Shown piece after piece: positions 42,456 to 50,065 of a DNA stretch of 53,503 nucleotides (its first letter is position 1; each line of letters begins with the position of its first letter). The notes beneath the pieces are model-generated. The model did no database searches. It saw only the letters and a list, made by a program, of their open reading frames with translations, and was not told the DNA's origin. Source of the DNA: Desulfobacteraceae bacterium (GTDB taxonomy: Bacteria; Desulfobacterota; Desulfobacteria; Desulfobacterales; Desulfosalsimonadaceae). Location: NCBI GenBank assembly GCA_003599885.1, contig QZKW01000068.1, forward strand, positions 1-53,503, read 5' to 3'. The position numbers and the translations under genes were made by a program.

Positions 42456-42965
42456 TTATTCAGCATCCTTACTTGAAGATTCACTCTCCTGTCCTTTATC
42501 ATCCGATATATCGGACTCAGACGGGAAAAATTGTTTAAAGAAAGATTGAAGCGGGTTTGCCGGATCAAAAGGCCGGCTTCCCTTGGCAGTCAGCCCTGCC
42601 CCCATTTCCAGCCACTGATTGAACTGTTCGTCCACCACCTCTTTATAAGTCAGATAACTCCTGACCATTTTCTCAAGATGCTTGCCGAAAAAATCCACCA
42701 GAATTGTTTCACCATAACGGATAATCAGGTGAAGCAGCGGAACCGGCAAAAGGGCGTTCTTCTTTTTGGCTGCTTCCATTACGATCTGGGTCAGTATGAA
42801 CGCTGTCACATCCTCCCCGGAATCGACGTCTGTCACCGCCACCCAACGCCCCTGCTTTATCATTTCCGAGACTTCGGCCAGGGTCACATAAACGCTTTTT
42901 TCCGTATCATAAAGCCGCCGATTGGCGTATTTTTTCAAATGAACCAACTTTTCTGAATCCGACAT
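42456..42965 (-). CDS. phaR: PHA synthesis repressor PhaR, copy 2
   Basis: A 169-aa paralogue of the PhaR at 38169. The DNA-binding signature is LKKYANRRLYDTEKSVYVTLAEV (read in parts) and the PHB_acc part has VTAFILTQIVM and LLHLIIRYGETIL. The C-terminal ~50 residues differ from copy 1: a Pro/Phe segment (NPLQSFFKQFFPSES) and a Ser/Glu/Asp tail. It is divergent from phasin 2 and shares the intergenic region with its operator-like repeats. Confidence 0.9.
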   Translation of the reverse strand: MSDSEKLVHLKKYANRRLYDTEKSVYVTLAEVSEMIKQGRWVAVTDVDSGEDVTAFILTQIVMEAAKKKNALLPVPLLHLIIRYGETILVDFFGKHLEKMVRSYLTYKEVVDEQFNQWLEMGAGLTAKGSRPFDPANPLQSFFKQFFPSESDISDDKGQESESSSKDAE

Positions 42966-42998
42966 CCATCACCTCAGCTTCTCAATTTTTGATACATC

Positions 42999-43115
42999 GC
43001 AATAAAAAAACATAAATTCAAATTAAAAATTAACTATATAATCTATAAATACATGAAATATGTATAAATAAATACCAACCGCAATAAAATTATTTTATTG
43101 TGCATTGCAATAAAA
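42999..43115. repeat. array of GCAATAAAA half-sites between phaR2 and phasin 2
   Basis: GCAATAAAA occurs in direct orientation at 42999, 43081 and 43107. An inverted copy TTTTATTG lies at 43093-43100. The middle pair forms the perfect palindrome CAATAAAATTATTTTATTG (43082-43100, 9-1-9). The array ends just upstream of the phasin 2 -35 box. Confidence 0.7.
43100..43109 (+). promoter_or_regulatory. candidate PhaR operator at the phasin 2 promoter
   Basis: GTGCATTGCA followed by ATA. Its GTGCA is 16 nt upstream of the -35 TTGACA, the same spacing and pattern as at the phasin 1 promoter (GTGCAACGCA then GTA). Confidence 0.55.
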
Positions 43116-43120
43116 ATAAC

Positions 43121-43148
43121 TTGACAGCCAGCACACCTGTTTTATATT
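43121..43148 (+). promoter_or_regulatory. sigma-70 promoter of phasin 2
   Basis: TTGACA (43121-43126), a 16-nt spacer and TATATT (43143-43148), about 100 nt upstream of the start codon. It probably drives the run phasin 2 - phasin 3 - phaE2 - phaC2 - GAF - phaJ. Confidence 0.75.
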
Positions 43149-43247
43149 CAAGGTAAACAAAAATTCATTGCCTTTCGGAAATGGATTTAAAGGTAAAGTA
43201 ACAGATCCAACCCGACAATTAAAGCATATATAAATGGAGGTAGCGAT

Positions 43248-43511
43248 ATGACAACAAAAGAAATCATAAAAGAGGCATTCGTGGATTCGATTAAAAACAT
43301 CCATAATTTCAACTTCAACGCCTTTGCTGCGGTGGAAACTCAGACCGAAAAGGCAATACATGCCGTTCTGGACAAAACCCCCTGGGTCAACGATGACGCA
43401 CGTAAAGCGGCAGACACATGGATTGATGCAGCCAGACAGGGGCGCAACCATGTAAAGGGGATATTGGATGAACAGATTAAAACCTTTGAAAATTTTACAG
43501 CAGCATTGTAG
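43248..43511 (+). CDS. small phasin-like protein 2
   Basis: An 87-aa helical protein with a strong GGAGGT ribosome-binding site. It shares the general pattern of the other two small phasins: an amphipathic N-terminal helix (SIKNIHNFNFNAFAAVETQTEK), a PWV turn near residue 45, and a C-terminal amphipathic helix ending ILDEQIKTFENF. Its first part is less similar to phasins 1 and 3. Its position after a PhaR-type regulatory region supports a granule-surface role. Confidence 0.7.
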   Translation: MTTKEIIKEAFVDSIKNIHNFNFNAFAAVETQTEKAIHAVLDKTPWVNDDARKAADTWIDAARQGRNHVKGILDEQIKTFENFTAAL

Positions 43512-43574
43512 CATAGAACCAGTATTTGTTTTACGAACCTAAACCAACAACTCAGAATCAAAGGAGACATGGAC

Positions 43575-43835
43575 ATGGATAACAAACAACTCATGAACCA
43601 GGTGATCAAATTCAATAAAACCATCCTTGACAATGCATTCAAGGCCATGACCATGGCCCAGGAACAGGGCGAAAAAATGATTACATCCACCCTGGATCAG
43701 GCATCCTGGATACCTGAAGAAGGGAAGAAAGCGATAGTGAACTGGGTCAAAGCATACCAGAAAGGCTCCGAAACATTCAAAGCCACTGTTGACGAACAGT
43801 ATAAAAAAGTTGAAGATTACTTCTCAAAATCGTGA
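43575..43835 (+). CDS. small phasin-like protein 3
   Basis: An 86-aa helical protein, co-linear with phasin 1 without gaps (MDNKQLMNQVIKFNKTILDN against MEAAKIAKQMIGFQKTFFDN). This alignment and the spacing of AGGAG fix the start at 43575 rather than 43569. It lies 63 nt after phasin 2 and before a hairpin at 43893-43934. Confidence 0.75.
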   Translation: MDNKQLMNQVIKFNKTILDNAFKAMTMAQEQGEKMITSTLDQASWIPEEGKKAIVNWVKAYQKGSETFKATVDEQYKKVEDYFSKS

Positions 43836-43892
43836 CCTGAGGCGCATCTGAAGCGTCTTCACTTTAATTAAAAAACCCCCATTATTTTCTGA

Positions 43893-43934
43893 AGAGCGGA
43901 AGCCCCATAAATTGTTCTAAGCGGCTTTCGCTCT
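43893..43934 (+). terminator. hairpin after the phasin pair
   Basis: AGAGCGGAAGCC (43893-43904) pairs with GGCTTTCGCTCT (43923-43934), 12 bp with one G-U, across an 18-nt loop. Only a short TTT follows. A leaky terminator or an mRNA-stabilising structure here would let phasins be made in excess over the synthase genes downstream. Confidence 0.5.
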
Positions 43935-44006
43935 TTGCAGAACCAATAACGGCCTTAAATTCTTTTTTCCGATTAAATATAGAATTGAGCCTGTGGAGAA
44001 AGTGTT

Positions 44007-44897
44007 ATGGATGAATCTTCCGGCAAATCATTGGACCCGGCGGCATGGTTCAACCTGTGGATGAAATCTGCAAGTGAGGCGTGGTCCGCCATGCCGCAAG
44101 CCATTCCGACAGGGTTTACAGTACCAAAATCCGAAGGCAACGATTCTGCACTGCCCAAATGGGCAGAAGACCAGGTCCTTAGCTGGCAGTCCCTGGTATC
44201 CCTGATGGGTCATCCAAATACACTGGCTGCCTCGTTGCAAGATATCTCCCGAATGCCGGAATCCTTTTTCAGTCTGATTTTTCCCATGCTGACAAGCGCT
44301 GCCGAAATACACCAGAAACACATGGGTCAGATGGGTAAAGCCGGTGACTTTCTTTCGTCTTTTAATTTTAAGGATCCCGAAAAACTTGCCCTGGATCAAT
44401 GGAGCGCCCTCTACGATCAGGAATTCAGGAAATTCCTGAATATTCCACAGCTCGGACTCACCCGCCAATATCAGGAAAAAACAAACCGGCTCATGGACCG
44501 GTTTAACCTGCTCCAGGCCGCTTTGGCTGATTTTCTTCGCTTGCTATACCTGCCGTTTGAAAAAACCCAAGCCGATTTTTCGCAAAAACTGGTCGAAGCT
44601 GCCGAAAAAAATGAAATTCCAAAAGATCCCAAAGCCCAGTACATGATCTGGCTGAAAATGCTGGAAGGCCATTACATGACGCTGTTTAAAACCCCCGAAT
44701 ACTTAGCGTGCTTAAGCAAAACCATCAGCGCTTCTGCGGAATATTCTATGGCCAAAAAATCATTGATGGATGATCTGCTGAAAACCATGTCGATCCCCTC
44801 GTCAGATGCCATCGAGGGGGTTTACAAGGAAATGTACGACATGAAAAAGCGGATCAAGGATCTGGAAAAAATTGTCAAAACGCTAATTCAAAGGTGA
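44007..44897 (+). CDS. phaE: class III PHA synthase subunit PhaE, copy 2
   Basis: A 296-aa paralogue of the PhaE at 38869. Shared blocks include FRKFLNIPQLGLTRQYQEK, QAALADFLRLLYLPFEKTQ, IWLKMLEGHYMTLFKTPEYL and the C-terminal coiled coil (YKEMYDMKKRIKDLE). The N-terminal ~90 residues differ (PAAWFNLWMKSASEAWSAM). GGAGAAAG precedes the ATG. It ends 4 nt before phaC2. Confidence 0.9.
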   Translation: MDESSGKSLDPAAWFNLWMKSASEAWSAMPQAIPTGFTVPKSEGNDSALPKWAEDQVLSWQSLVSLMGHPNTLAASLQDISRMPESFFSLIFPMLTSAAEIHQKHMGQMGKAGDFLSSFNFKDPEKLALDQWSALYDQEFRKFLNIPQLGLTRQYQEKTNRLMDRFNLLQAALADFLRLLYLPFEKTQADFSQKLVEAAEKNEIPKDPKAQYMIWLKMLEGHYMTLFKTPEYLACLSKTISASAEYSMAKKSLMDDLLKTMSIPSSDAIEGVYKEMYDMKKRIKDLEKIVKTLIQR

Positions 44898-44901
44898 TAC
44901 C

Positions 44902-45987
44902 ATGACCCCGTCAGGCGTTCCGGTCGATCTGATTTTATCAAAACTGGCTGAAAGTACAGAGAAAACTCATACCCGCGCATCGGATGTATTGCTGGGCCCC
45001 ATTGCTACCGAAATCGCACAGACCCCTTATGATGTGGTCTATAAAGAAGACCGGGTGAAACTAAAATATTACCACCCGGAGAATCGCCCCAATAGCCACG
45101 TTCAGACGCCTCTTTTAATCATTTACGCACTGATAAACAGAGAAACCATGCTGGACCTTCAACCCGGAAGAAGTGTGGTCCAGAACTTTCTCGACAATGG
45201 AATTGATGTATACATGATCGACTGGGGCTATCCTTCTCAAAAAGACAAATACATTACCCTCGATGACCATGTAAACGGTTACATCCACAACGCGGTTGAC
45301 ACCATAAGGGGCCGGCACAGCGTCAGCAGTATCAACATCATGGGCATCTGCATGGGCGGTTCCATGAGTGTGATGTTTGCGTCCCTGCACCCGGACAAAG
45401 TCAAAAACCTGATCACCACGGTCACTCCGTCCAATTTCGACACCGATAAGGGCCTGCTGCATGTGTGGATGAAACACATTGACGCAGACCAGCTGGTGGA
45501 TACGTATGGAAATATCTCCGGCGACTTCATGAATTTCGGGTTTCTGCTCCTTAACCCTGCCCGGCTCATGCTCGACAAATACGTCGGTTTTATGGAAAAC
45601 ATGGAGGATCGGGAATTTGTAGAAAATTTCGTACGCATGGAAAAATGGATTTTTGACAGTCCGGATGTGCCGGGCGAAACCTTTCGTCAGTTTGTCAAGG
45701 ATTGTTACCAGAAAAACTTGCTGATCCAGAGTCGGCTGGAACTTGGCGGAAAAATTGTAGACTTGAAGAACCTCACCATGCCGCTGCTTAATATTTACGG
45801 CAAATATGATCATCTGGTGCCGCCGGAAGCTTGTGAATTACTGACCAGCCGCGTCGGAAGCACGGATACGGAAGATGTCTGCCTTGACACCGGTCATATC
45901 GGCATCTATGTCAGCTCGAAAACAAGAAAAGAATTTGTCCCCAAAATCGTCAAGTGGTTAAAACAGCGGGACGCGGAATCAGACTAA
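44902..45987 (+). CDS. phaC: class III poly(3-hydroxyalkanoate) synthase PhaC, copy 2
   Basis: A second 361-aa class III synthase with the triad at C150 (MGICMGGSMSVMFA), D303 (YGKYDHLVPP) and H332 (TGHIGIYVSS), identical in position to copy 1. Large blocks are the same as copy 1 (for example FVENFVRMEKWIFDSPDVP), so the pair arose by duplication. Both look fully active. It follows phaE2 by 4 nt (AAGGTGA) and precedes the second tandem-GAF gene by 27 nt. Confidence 0.96.
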   Translation: MTPSGVPVDLILSKLAESTEKTHTRASDVLLGPIATEIAQTPYDVVYKEDRVKLKYYHPENRPNSHVQTPLLIIYALINRETMLDLQPGRSVVQNFLDNGIDVYMIDWGYPSQKDKYITLDDHVNGYIHNAVDTIRGRHSVSSINIMGICMGGSMSVMFASLHPDKVKNLITTVTPSNFDTDKGLLHVWMKHIDADQLVDTYGNISGDFMNFGFLLLNPARLMLDKYVGFMENMEDREFVENFVRMEKWIFDSPDVPGETFRQFVKDCYQKNLLIQSRLELGGKIVDLKNLTMPLLNIYGKYDHLVPPEACELLTSRVGSTDTEDVCLDTGHIGIYVSSKTRKEFVPKIVKWLKQRDAESD

Positions 45988-46014
45988 TACCCGATTGGCG
46001 CAAGGAGTCTATCT

Positions 46015-47058
46015 ATGGCAAAAAATATGGATTATTTTAACAGCATTTGTAGGGTCAGCCGGGCATTCGGCACCACTTTAAAAAAGGCGGAACTGCTTGA
46101 TCTGATTGTCAATACGGCGATCAATACCATGAACGGAAAAGCTGCCTGCCTGTTCCTGGCGGACAGGGAAAAAGATATTTTCGTACCGGTCGCCCAGAAA
46201 GGGCTTTCTAAAAACTATCTGCATTCTTCCCCGGAAAGCGCCCGAAAATCCGTCAAAACCCTCCTGAAAAAAGGGTATCTGTCCATTTATGACGCCACCA
46301 CCGACGAAGCGTCCGAACATCAGGAAGCCAAAAAAACGGAAGGCATTGCCTCCATTCTGGTGGTGCCGGTCATCGTGCACGATGAGGCCATTGGCGTTCT
46401 GACCCTTTATACAGAAACCCCACGGAAATTCAGCAAAGACGAAATTTCCTTCCTTCGGGCGCTGGCGGAACAGGGCGGCATTGCCATTGACCGGGCAAGA
46501 CTCATTGAGCATATCCATCGAAATACAAAACTGTTCCACGACCTGTCCGTCGGCATTAATGCGTCGCTTGACCTGCGGCATATCATGAAAACGCTGACCG
46601 TCGATCTGGCCCGCTCATTCAAGGCCAAAGGGGTATTGGTTCGGCTCGTTGACGCGGATAGCAAGGCCCTGAAACTGGTGGCCAGTGAAGGATTAAGCGA
46701 CGCTTTTTTAAACCAGGATTCCGGCGAGGATGCCATCACCCGAAACACCTTAAGCGGCAAAACGATCCTGATCATGAACGCAGCTGCCGACTTAACGGTC
46801 CTGAACAAACAACTGTTTCAAGAAGAAGGTATTGTCTCTTTTCTGAGCGCACCCATCATCTCCGGCAAGGAAACCATCGGGGTACTCCGCTTGTTTTTCA
46901 GCTCTGAACGAGGCTTTTATGATGATGAAATCATGATGATCAATGCATTTGCGCATCAGGCCGGACTGGCGATCCAAAACTCCAGTTGCTTTATTTCTCT
47001 GGAAAATAACTACAAAGATCTGAAAGATGATATCTGGAGCCACCGATCCTGGTTTTAA
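46015..47058 (+). CDS. tandem-GAF protein of PHA module 2
   Basis: A 347-aa paralogue of the protein at 40951, with the same length, two GAF domains (about 10-165 and 180-325) and the same type of tail (DDIWSHRSWF). Shared strings include NTMNGKAACLFL, FVPVAQKGLSKNYLH, TEGIASILVVPVIVHDEAIG and FAHQAGLAIQNSS. No output domain is present. AAGGAG precedes the ATG. Its retention after phaC in both modules suggests a physical or regulatory link with the synthase; the ligand is unknown. Confidence 0.87.
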   Translation: MAKNMDYFNSICRVSRAFGTTLKKAELLDLIVNTAINTMNGKAACLFLADREKDIFVPVAQKGLSKNYLHSSPESARKSVKTLLKKGYLSIYDATTDEASEHQEAKKTEGIASILVVPVIVHDEAIGVLTLYTETPRKFSKDEISFLRALAEQGGIAIDRARLIEHIHRNTKLFHDLSVGINASLDLRHIMKTLTVDLARSFKAKGVLVRLVDADSKALKLVASEGLSDAFLNQDSGEDAITRNTLSGKTILIMNAAADLTVLNKQLFQEEGIVSFLSAPIISGKETIGVLRLFFSSERGFYDDEIMMINAFAHQAGLAIQNSSCFISLENNYKDLKDDIWSHRSWF

Positions 47059-47110
47059 GGATCAGCCTCATAACCCTCTCAAACCTTTTAATAATAATAT
47101 CAGGTGACCT

Positions 47111-47533
47111 ATGCAAATCAAAACCATCGAACAGATACAGGTTGGCGACAGGGCCGAATTCGCCAAAACCGTTTCCGAAAGCGACATCTATCAATACGCC
47201 GGAGTGACCGGGGATTTTAACCCCGCCCATATCAATGAACATTACGCTGCCGGAACTTTTTTTAAGACCCGGATCGCTCACGGCATGCTTTCCGCCGGGT
47301 TCATATCCAATGTCGTCGGCAACCAGTTGCCCGGTCCGGGCGCTGTATACATCCGGCAGAATCTGAATTTTCTCGCGCCGGTCCGCATCGGCGACACCAT
47401 TACAGCGATTGCTGAAGTCACAACCGTCCAGTTGGAAAAAAACCGGGTCACCCTAAACACCCGGTGTATCAATCAGGCCGGGACTGTTGTTATCGATGGC
47501 GAGGCGGTCCTGAGCCCGGCCAAGAAGCGATAA
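47111..47533 (+). CDS. phaJ: (R)-specific enoyl-CoA hydratase, MaoC/PhaJ family
   Basis: A 140-aa single hot-dog domain. The hydratase motif is AGVTGDFNPAHINEHYA with catalytic D35 and H40, the same spacing as in Aeromonas PhaJ. GMLSAGFISNVVGNQLPGPG and the following FLAPVRIGDTI complete the signature. It turns trans-2-enoyl-CoA from beta-oxidation into (R)-3-hydroxyacyl-CoA, the substrate of PhaC. AGGTGA precedes the ATG. It is the last gene of PHA module 2. Confidence 0.92.
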   Translation: MQIKTIEQIQVGDRAEFAKTVSESDIYQYAGVTGDFNPAHINEHYAAGTFFKTRIAHGMLSAGFISNVVGNQLPGPGAVYIRQNLNFLAPVRIGDTITAIAEVTTVQLEKNRVTLNTRCINQAGTVVIDGEAVLSPAKKR

Positions 47534-47848
47534 TATTCTGAAGCCACCTGTCAGAACTACTTAAAATACTGGATTCTTAATTTACAGAGATGCGCCCCTC
47601 CTGTATGCCGGTCAAACATCGATCATAAAGCGCTTTTTTCTTGTTTTCGATATTCATTTAAAGCCTCTTTGAAGTGATTGACTTTTTGAATAAATATTTA
47701 TAAAATCAAAAAAAGTAAATTTTTGATTTTTTTTCTGAAATTTACGCTCTGCCGGTTAAAATAACAGTTATTCAATGTATAGTTTAACTTATACCTCTTA
47801 TAACCGATAACCAACAAAAAACGCATTTTCAATCCTGGAGGGGGAGCT
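47534..47848. other. 315-bp region between phaJ and the lipoprotein gene
   Basis: No gene is seen. It contains an AT-only hairpin (47702-47734) and is strongly AT-rich. A promoter for the lipoprotein gene should lie here, but several poor candidates exist and none stands out. Confidence 0.5.
47702..47734 (+). terminator. AT-only hairpin with T-run, weak terminator candidate
   Basis: AAAATCAAAAA (47702-47712) pairs perfectly with TTTTTGATTTT (47720-47730) around a 7-nt loop, followed by TTTT. The stem lacks G-C pairs apart from one, so it would be weak. It is the only candidate end for the phaJ transcript. Confidence 0.4.
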
Positions 47849-49882
47849 ATGTTTTATATGCATAAAAAGCGAACATTGTTATTCTTTTTAACAACGATAT
47901 TTTTATGGGGCCTTCTTATCGGATGCAACGAAAGCAGCTCAAGCAAAAATAGCGGCTCTGAAATCACCGGATCTAAAGACGTTGAAAACACATGGTATAA
48001 AGATGCCGACGGAGACGGGTATGGCGATCTGGCGACACCTTTGCTTCAGACCGTTCAACCTGCAGGCTATGTCAGCAATTCTGGCGACTGCGCCGACTAT
48101 GACGCGACCATTTATCCCGGCGCTGCTGAACTGTGCGACGGGAAAGACAATAATTGCAACGGTGTTGTAGATGAAAACGCCTGCGAACCCGCAAATCAAA
48201 AAATATCCGGCCGGATAACCAATTTAAATGATGCCAAAGCATATATTACAGAAGCCTCTTTTCTTCAGATAGTGCCTTCTGACAGTCAAATGGTTTTCAC
48301 AACAGACGCTCAGGGCAGAAAAACGTATACCTCGAATCTTGCATTCATTGACATTCCGACAGACGGTTCTTTTGTTTTTGAAACATACGGTTTAGTCCCC
48401 GGCCGGTATGTTATCGCGGTTCAACTCCTTAAACCCTACGGACCGCAAAGCGATGAAATCCCTTTTCTTGCAACCGCAAAAGACCAGCTGGCGATCATCG
48501 TTATTCCGGAAAGTGGAGATACGCCATTCGAGATCGATCTTGGGAATGTGATTATACCGACACCTGAGCCTGCTGACGTTACTCAGACAGGATCAGTGCT
48601 TGCGGCACCTAACGGTGTATCTGCTACTGATGGTACATTTGAGGATAAAATCCGTGTGACATGGAACGTATCCCAAGGCGCGACCTCTTATGAAGTATAC
48701 CGGGCTGCTTCATTTGCCGGGCAGCAGGTCAAGGTTGCGACCACCTCCGCAACCTTTTATGACGACAAAGGCCTCCCGTGTGGTGTGGATTATTATTACT
48801 GGGTCAAAGCCAAAAACGCCTCCGGCGCCAGCGATTTGTTTTTTAATGATCTGGGATTTATCCGATGTCCAACCACTGAAGTCATTATACCTGACGAAGA
48901 CACCGGCGAACCCGGAACCGACCCGGATGTTCCTGACGTAACCGAACAGCCGGAAGTTCTGGTTGCCCCTACCGGCTTAGCAGCCACCGACGGATTGTAC
49001 CCTGAAAAAGTCACGATTACCTGGAACGAAGTAACCGGTGCGACATCTTATGAAGTATATCGGCACTCCGACTGTTGCGGGACAAGAACAAAAATCGGAA
49101 CAACATCAGCCACATCTTTTAATGACACCTTAGAAGACTCCCTTCTGCCTGCTAGCATTTATTATTATTGGGTTAAAGCCACCAACACAAAAACCACAAG
49201 TTCATACAGTGATCGTGATTCGGGATACAAATTGCTGAAGCCGCTTCGTCCCATCAATGTGGCTGCTTCTGATGGCACATATGTAGGCAGGATTCATGTG
49301 ACCTGGCAACCAGGCAAATATCCGGTCACTGACTTATCTTGCGACAATACCTGCGGCGGGCTGGCGAGGGTCGACAAAGTCAGTGAGTATGAAATTTACC
49401 GCTCTGATTGGGTTAAGGGAACCAAAACAAAAATTGGCACAACCACCAGCACCTGGTTTGACGATTATGATATCCCCTGTAGCACCTGCGAAAATATTTA
49501 CTATTACTGGATAGTGGCTAAAAACGCTGCCGGCACCAGTCAATATAGCGATGATGATACCGGATATGCCTACCGAACCCTTCCTGACCCGAATGACATC
49601 CGGGCAACAGACGGAACCATTCCTTATTGCGTGAAAATTTACTGGAGTTCTGTAGCCGGTGCAAAATCTTATGATATCTTCCGGTCGCCGTCTCTTGACG
49701 GAATCAAAACGAAAATAGGCTCGATTTTAGCTGACTGTGGCACCTGTGGCACGTATACTTATTTAGACACAAACCCTGTTTGTCCTGAAATCTATTATTA
49801 CTGGGTGAAGTCAGTAGACAGCAAAGGCTATACCGGCTGCAGGTTCTATTTTAATGATACTGGATACTGCGCAGGCGATTAG
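47849..49882 (+). CDS. lipoprotein with MopE-type and fibronectin-type repeats
   Basis: A 677-aa exported lipoprotein. The signal ends with the lipobox GLLIGC (lipidated C26). Residues 45-110 match the putative metal-binding MopE repeat (WYKDADGDGYGD, GDCADYDATIYPGA, CDGKDNNCNG). Residues 115-240 are a beta-rich region. Four fibronectin type III-like repeats start near 251, 372, 466 and 579, each with ATDG or ASDG, a W, SYEVYR/YEIYR/YDIFR and YYYWVK/YYYWIV. Several carry Cys pairs (DCCGT, CSTCEN, DCGTCGT) that may form disulfides or bind metal. Likely an envelope or adhesion protein. Strong GGAGGGGGAG before the ATG. Confidence 0.85.
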   Translation: MFYMHKKRTLLFFLTTIFLWGLLIGCNESSSSKNSGSEITGSKDVENTWYKDADGDGYGDLATPLLQTVQPAGYVSNSGDCADYDATIYPGAAELCDGKDNNCNGVVDENACEPANQKISGRITNLNDAKAYITEASFLQIVPSDSQMVFTTDAQGRKTYTSNLAFIDIPTDGSFVFETYGLVPGRYVIAVQLLKPYGPQSDEIPFLATAKDQLAIIVIPESGDTPFEIDLGNVIIPTPEPADVTQTGSVLAAPNGVSATDGTFEDKIRVTWNVSQGATSYEVYRAASFAGQQVKVATTSATFYDDKGLPCGVDYYYWVKAKNASGASDLFFNDLGFIRCPTTEVIIPDEDTGEPGTDPDVPDVTEQPEVLVAPTGLAATDGLYPEKVTITWNEVTGATSYEVYRHSDCCGTRTKIGTTSATSFNDTLEDSLLPASIYYYWVKATNTKTTSSYSDRDSGYKLLKPLRPINVAASDGTYVGRIHVTWQPGKYPVTDLSCDNTCGGLARVDKVSEYEIYRSDWVKGTKTKIGTTTSTWFDDYDIPCSTCENIYYYWIVAKNAAGTSQYSDDDTGYAYRTLPDPNDIRATDGTIPYCVKIYWSSVAGAKSYDIFRSPSLDGIKTKIGSILADCGTCGTYTYLDTNPVCPEIYYYWVKSVDSKGYTGCRFYFNDTGYCAGD

Positions 49883-49924
49883 GTTTTATAATTAATCGCA
49901 ACGCAATTGTTGAATAGTTTACTC

Positions 49925-49963
49925 ATAATCTCCATATGATAGTAATTATCATATGGAGATTAT
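49925..49963 (+). terminator. perfect 17-bp hairpin after the lipoprotein gene
   Basis: ATAATCTCCATATGATA (49925-49941) pairs perfectly with TATCATATGGAGATTAT (49947-49963) around GTAAT. It begins 43 nt after the stop codon. No long T-run follows, so it is either a terminator of low quality or a protein-binding palindrome for the next gene. Confidence 0.6.
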
Positions 49964-50065
49964 TGCTTTAAGTGTTACAAATGCCCAAAAAAATCAGATG
50001 CACCGTTCACTCCGGACATTATCACCATTTATGCATGTTACCGCGTATTGAGAGTTTCCTGATAA

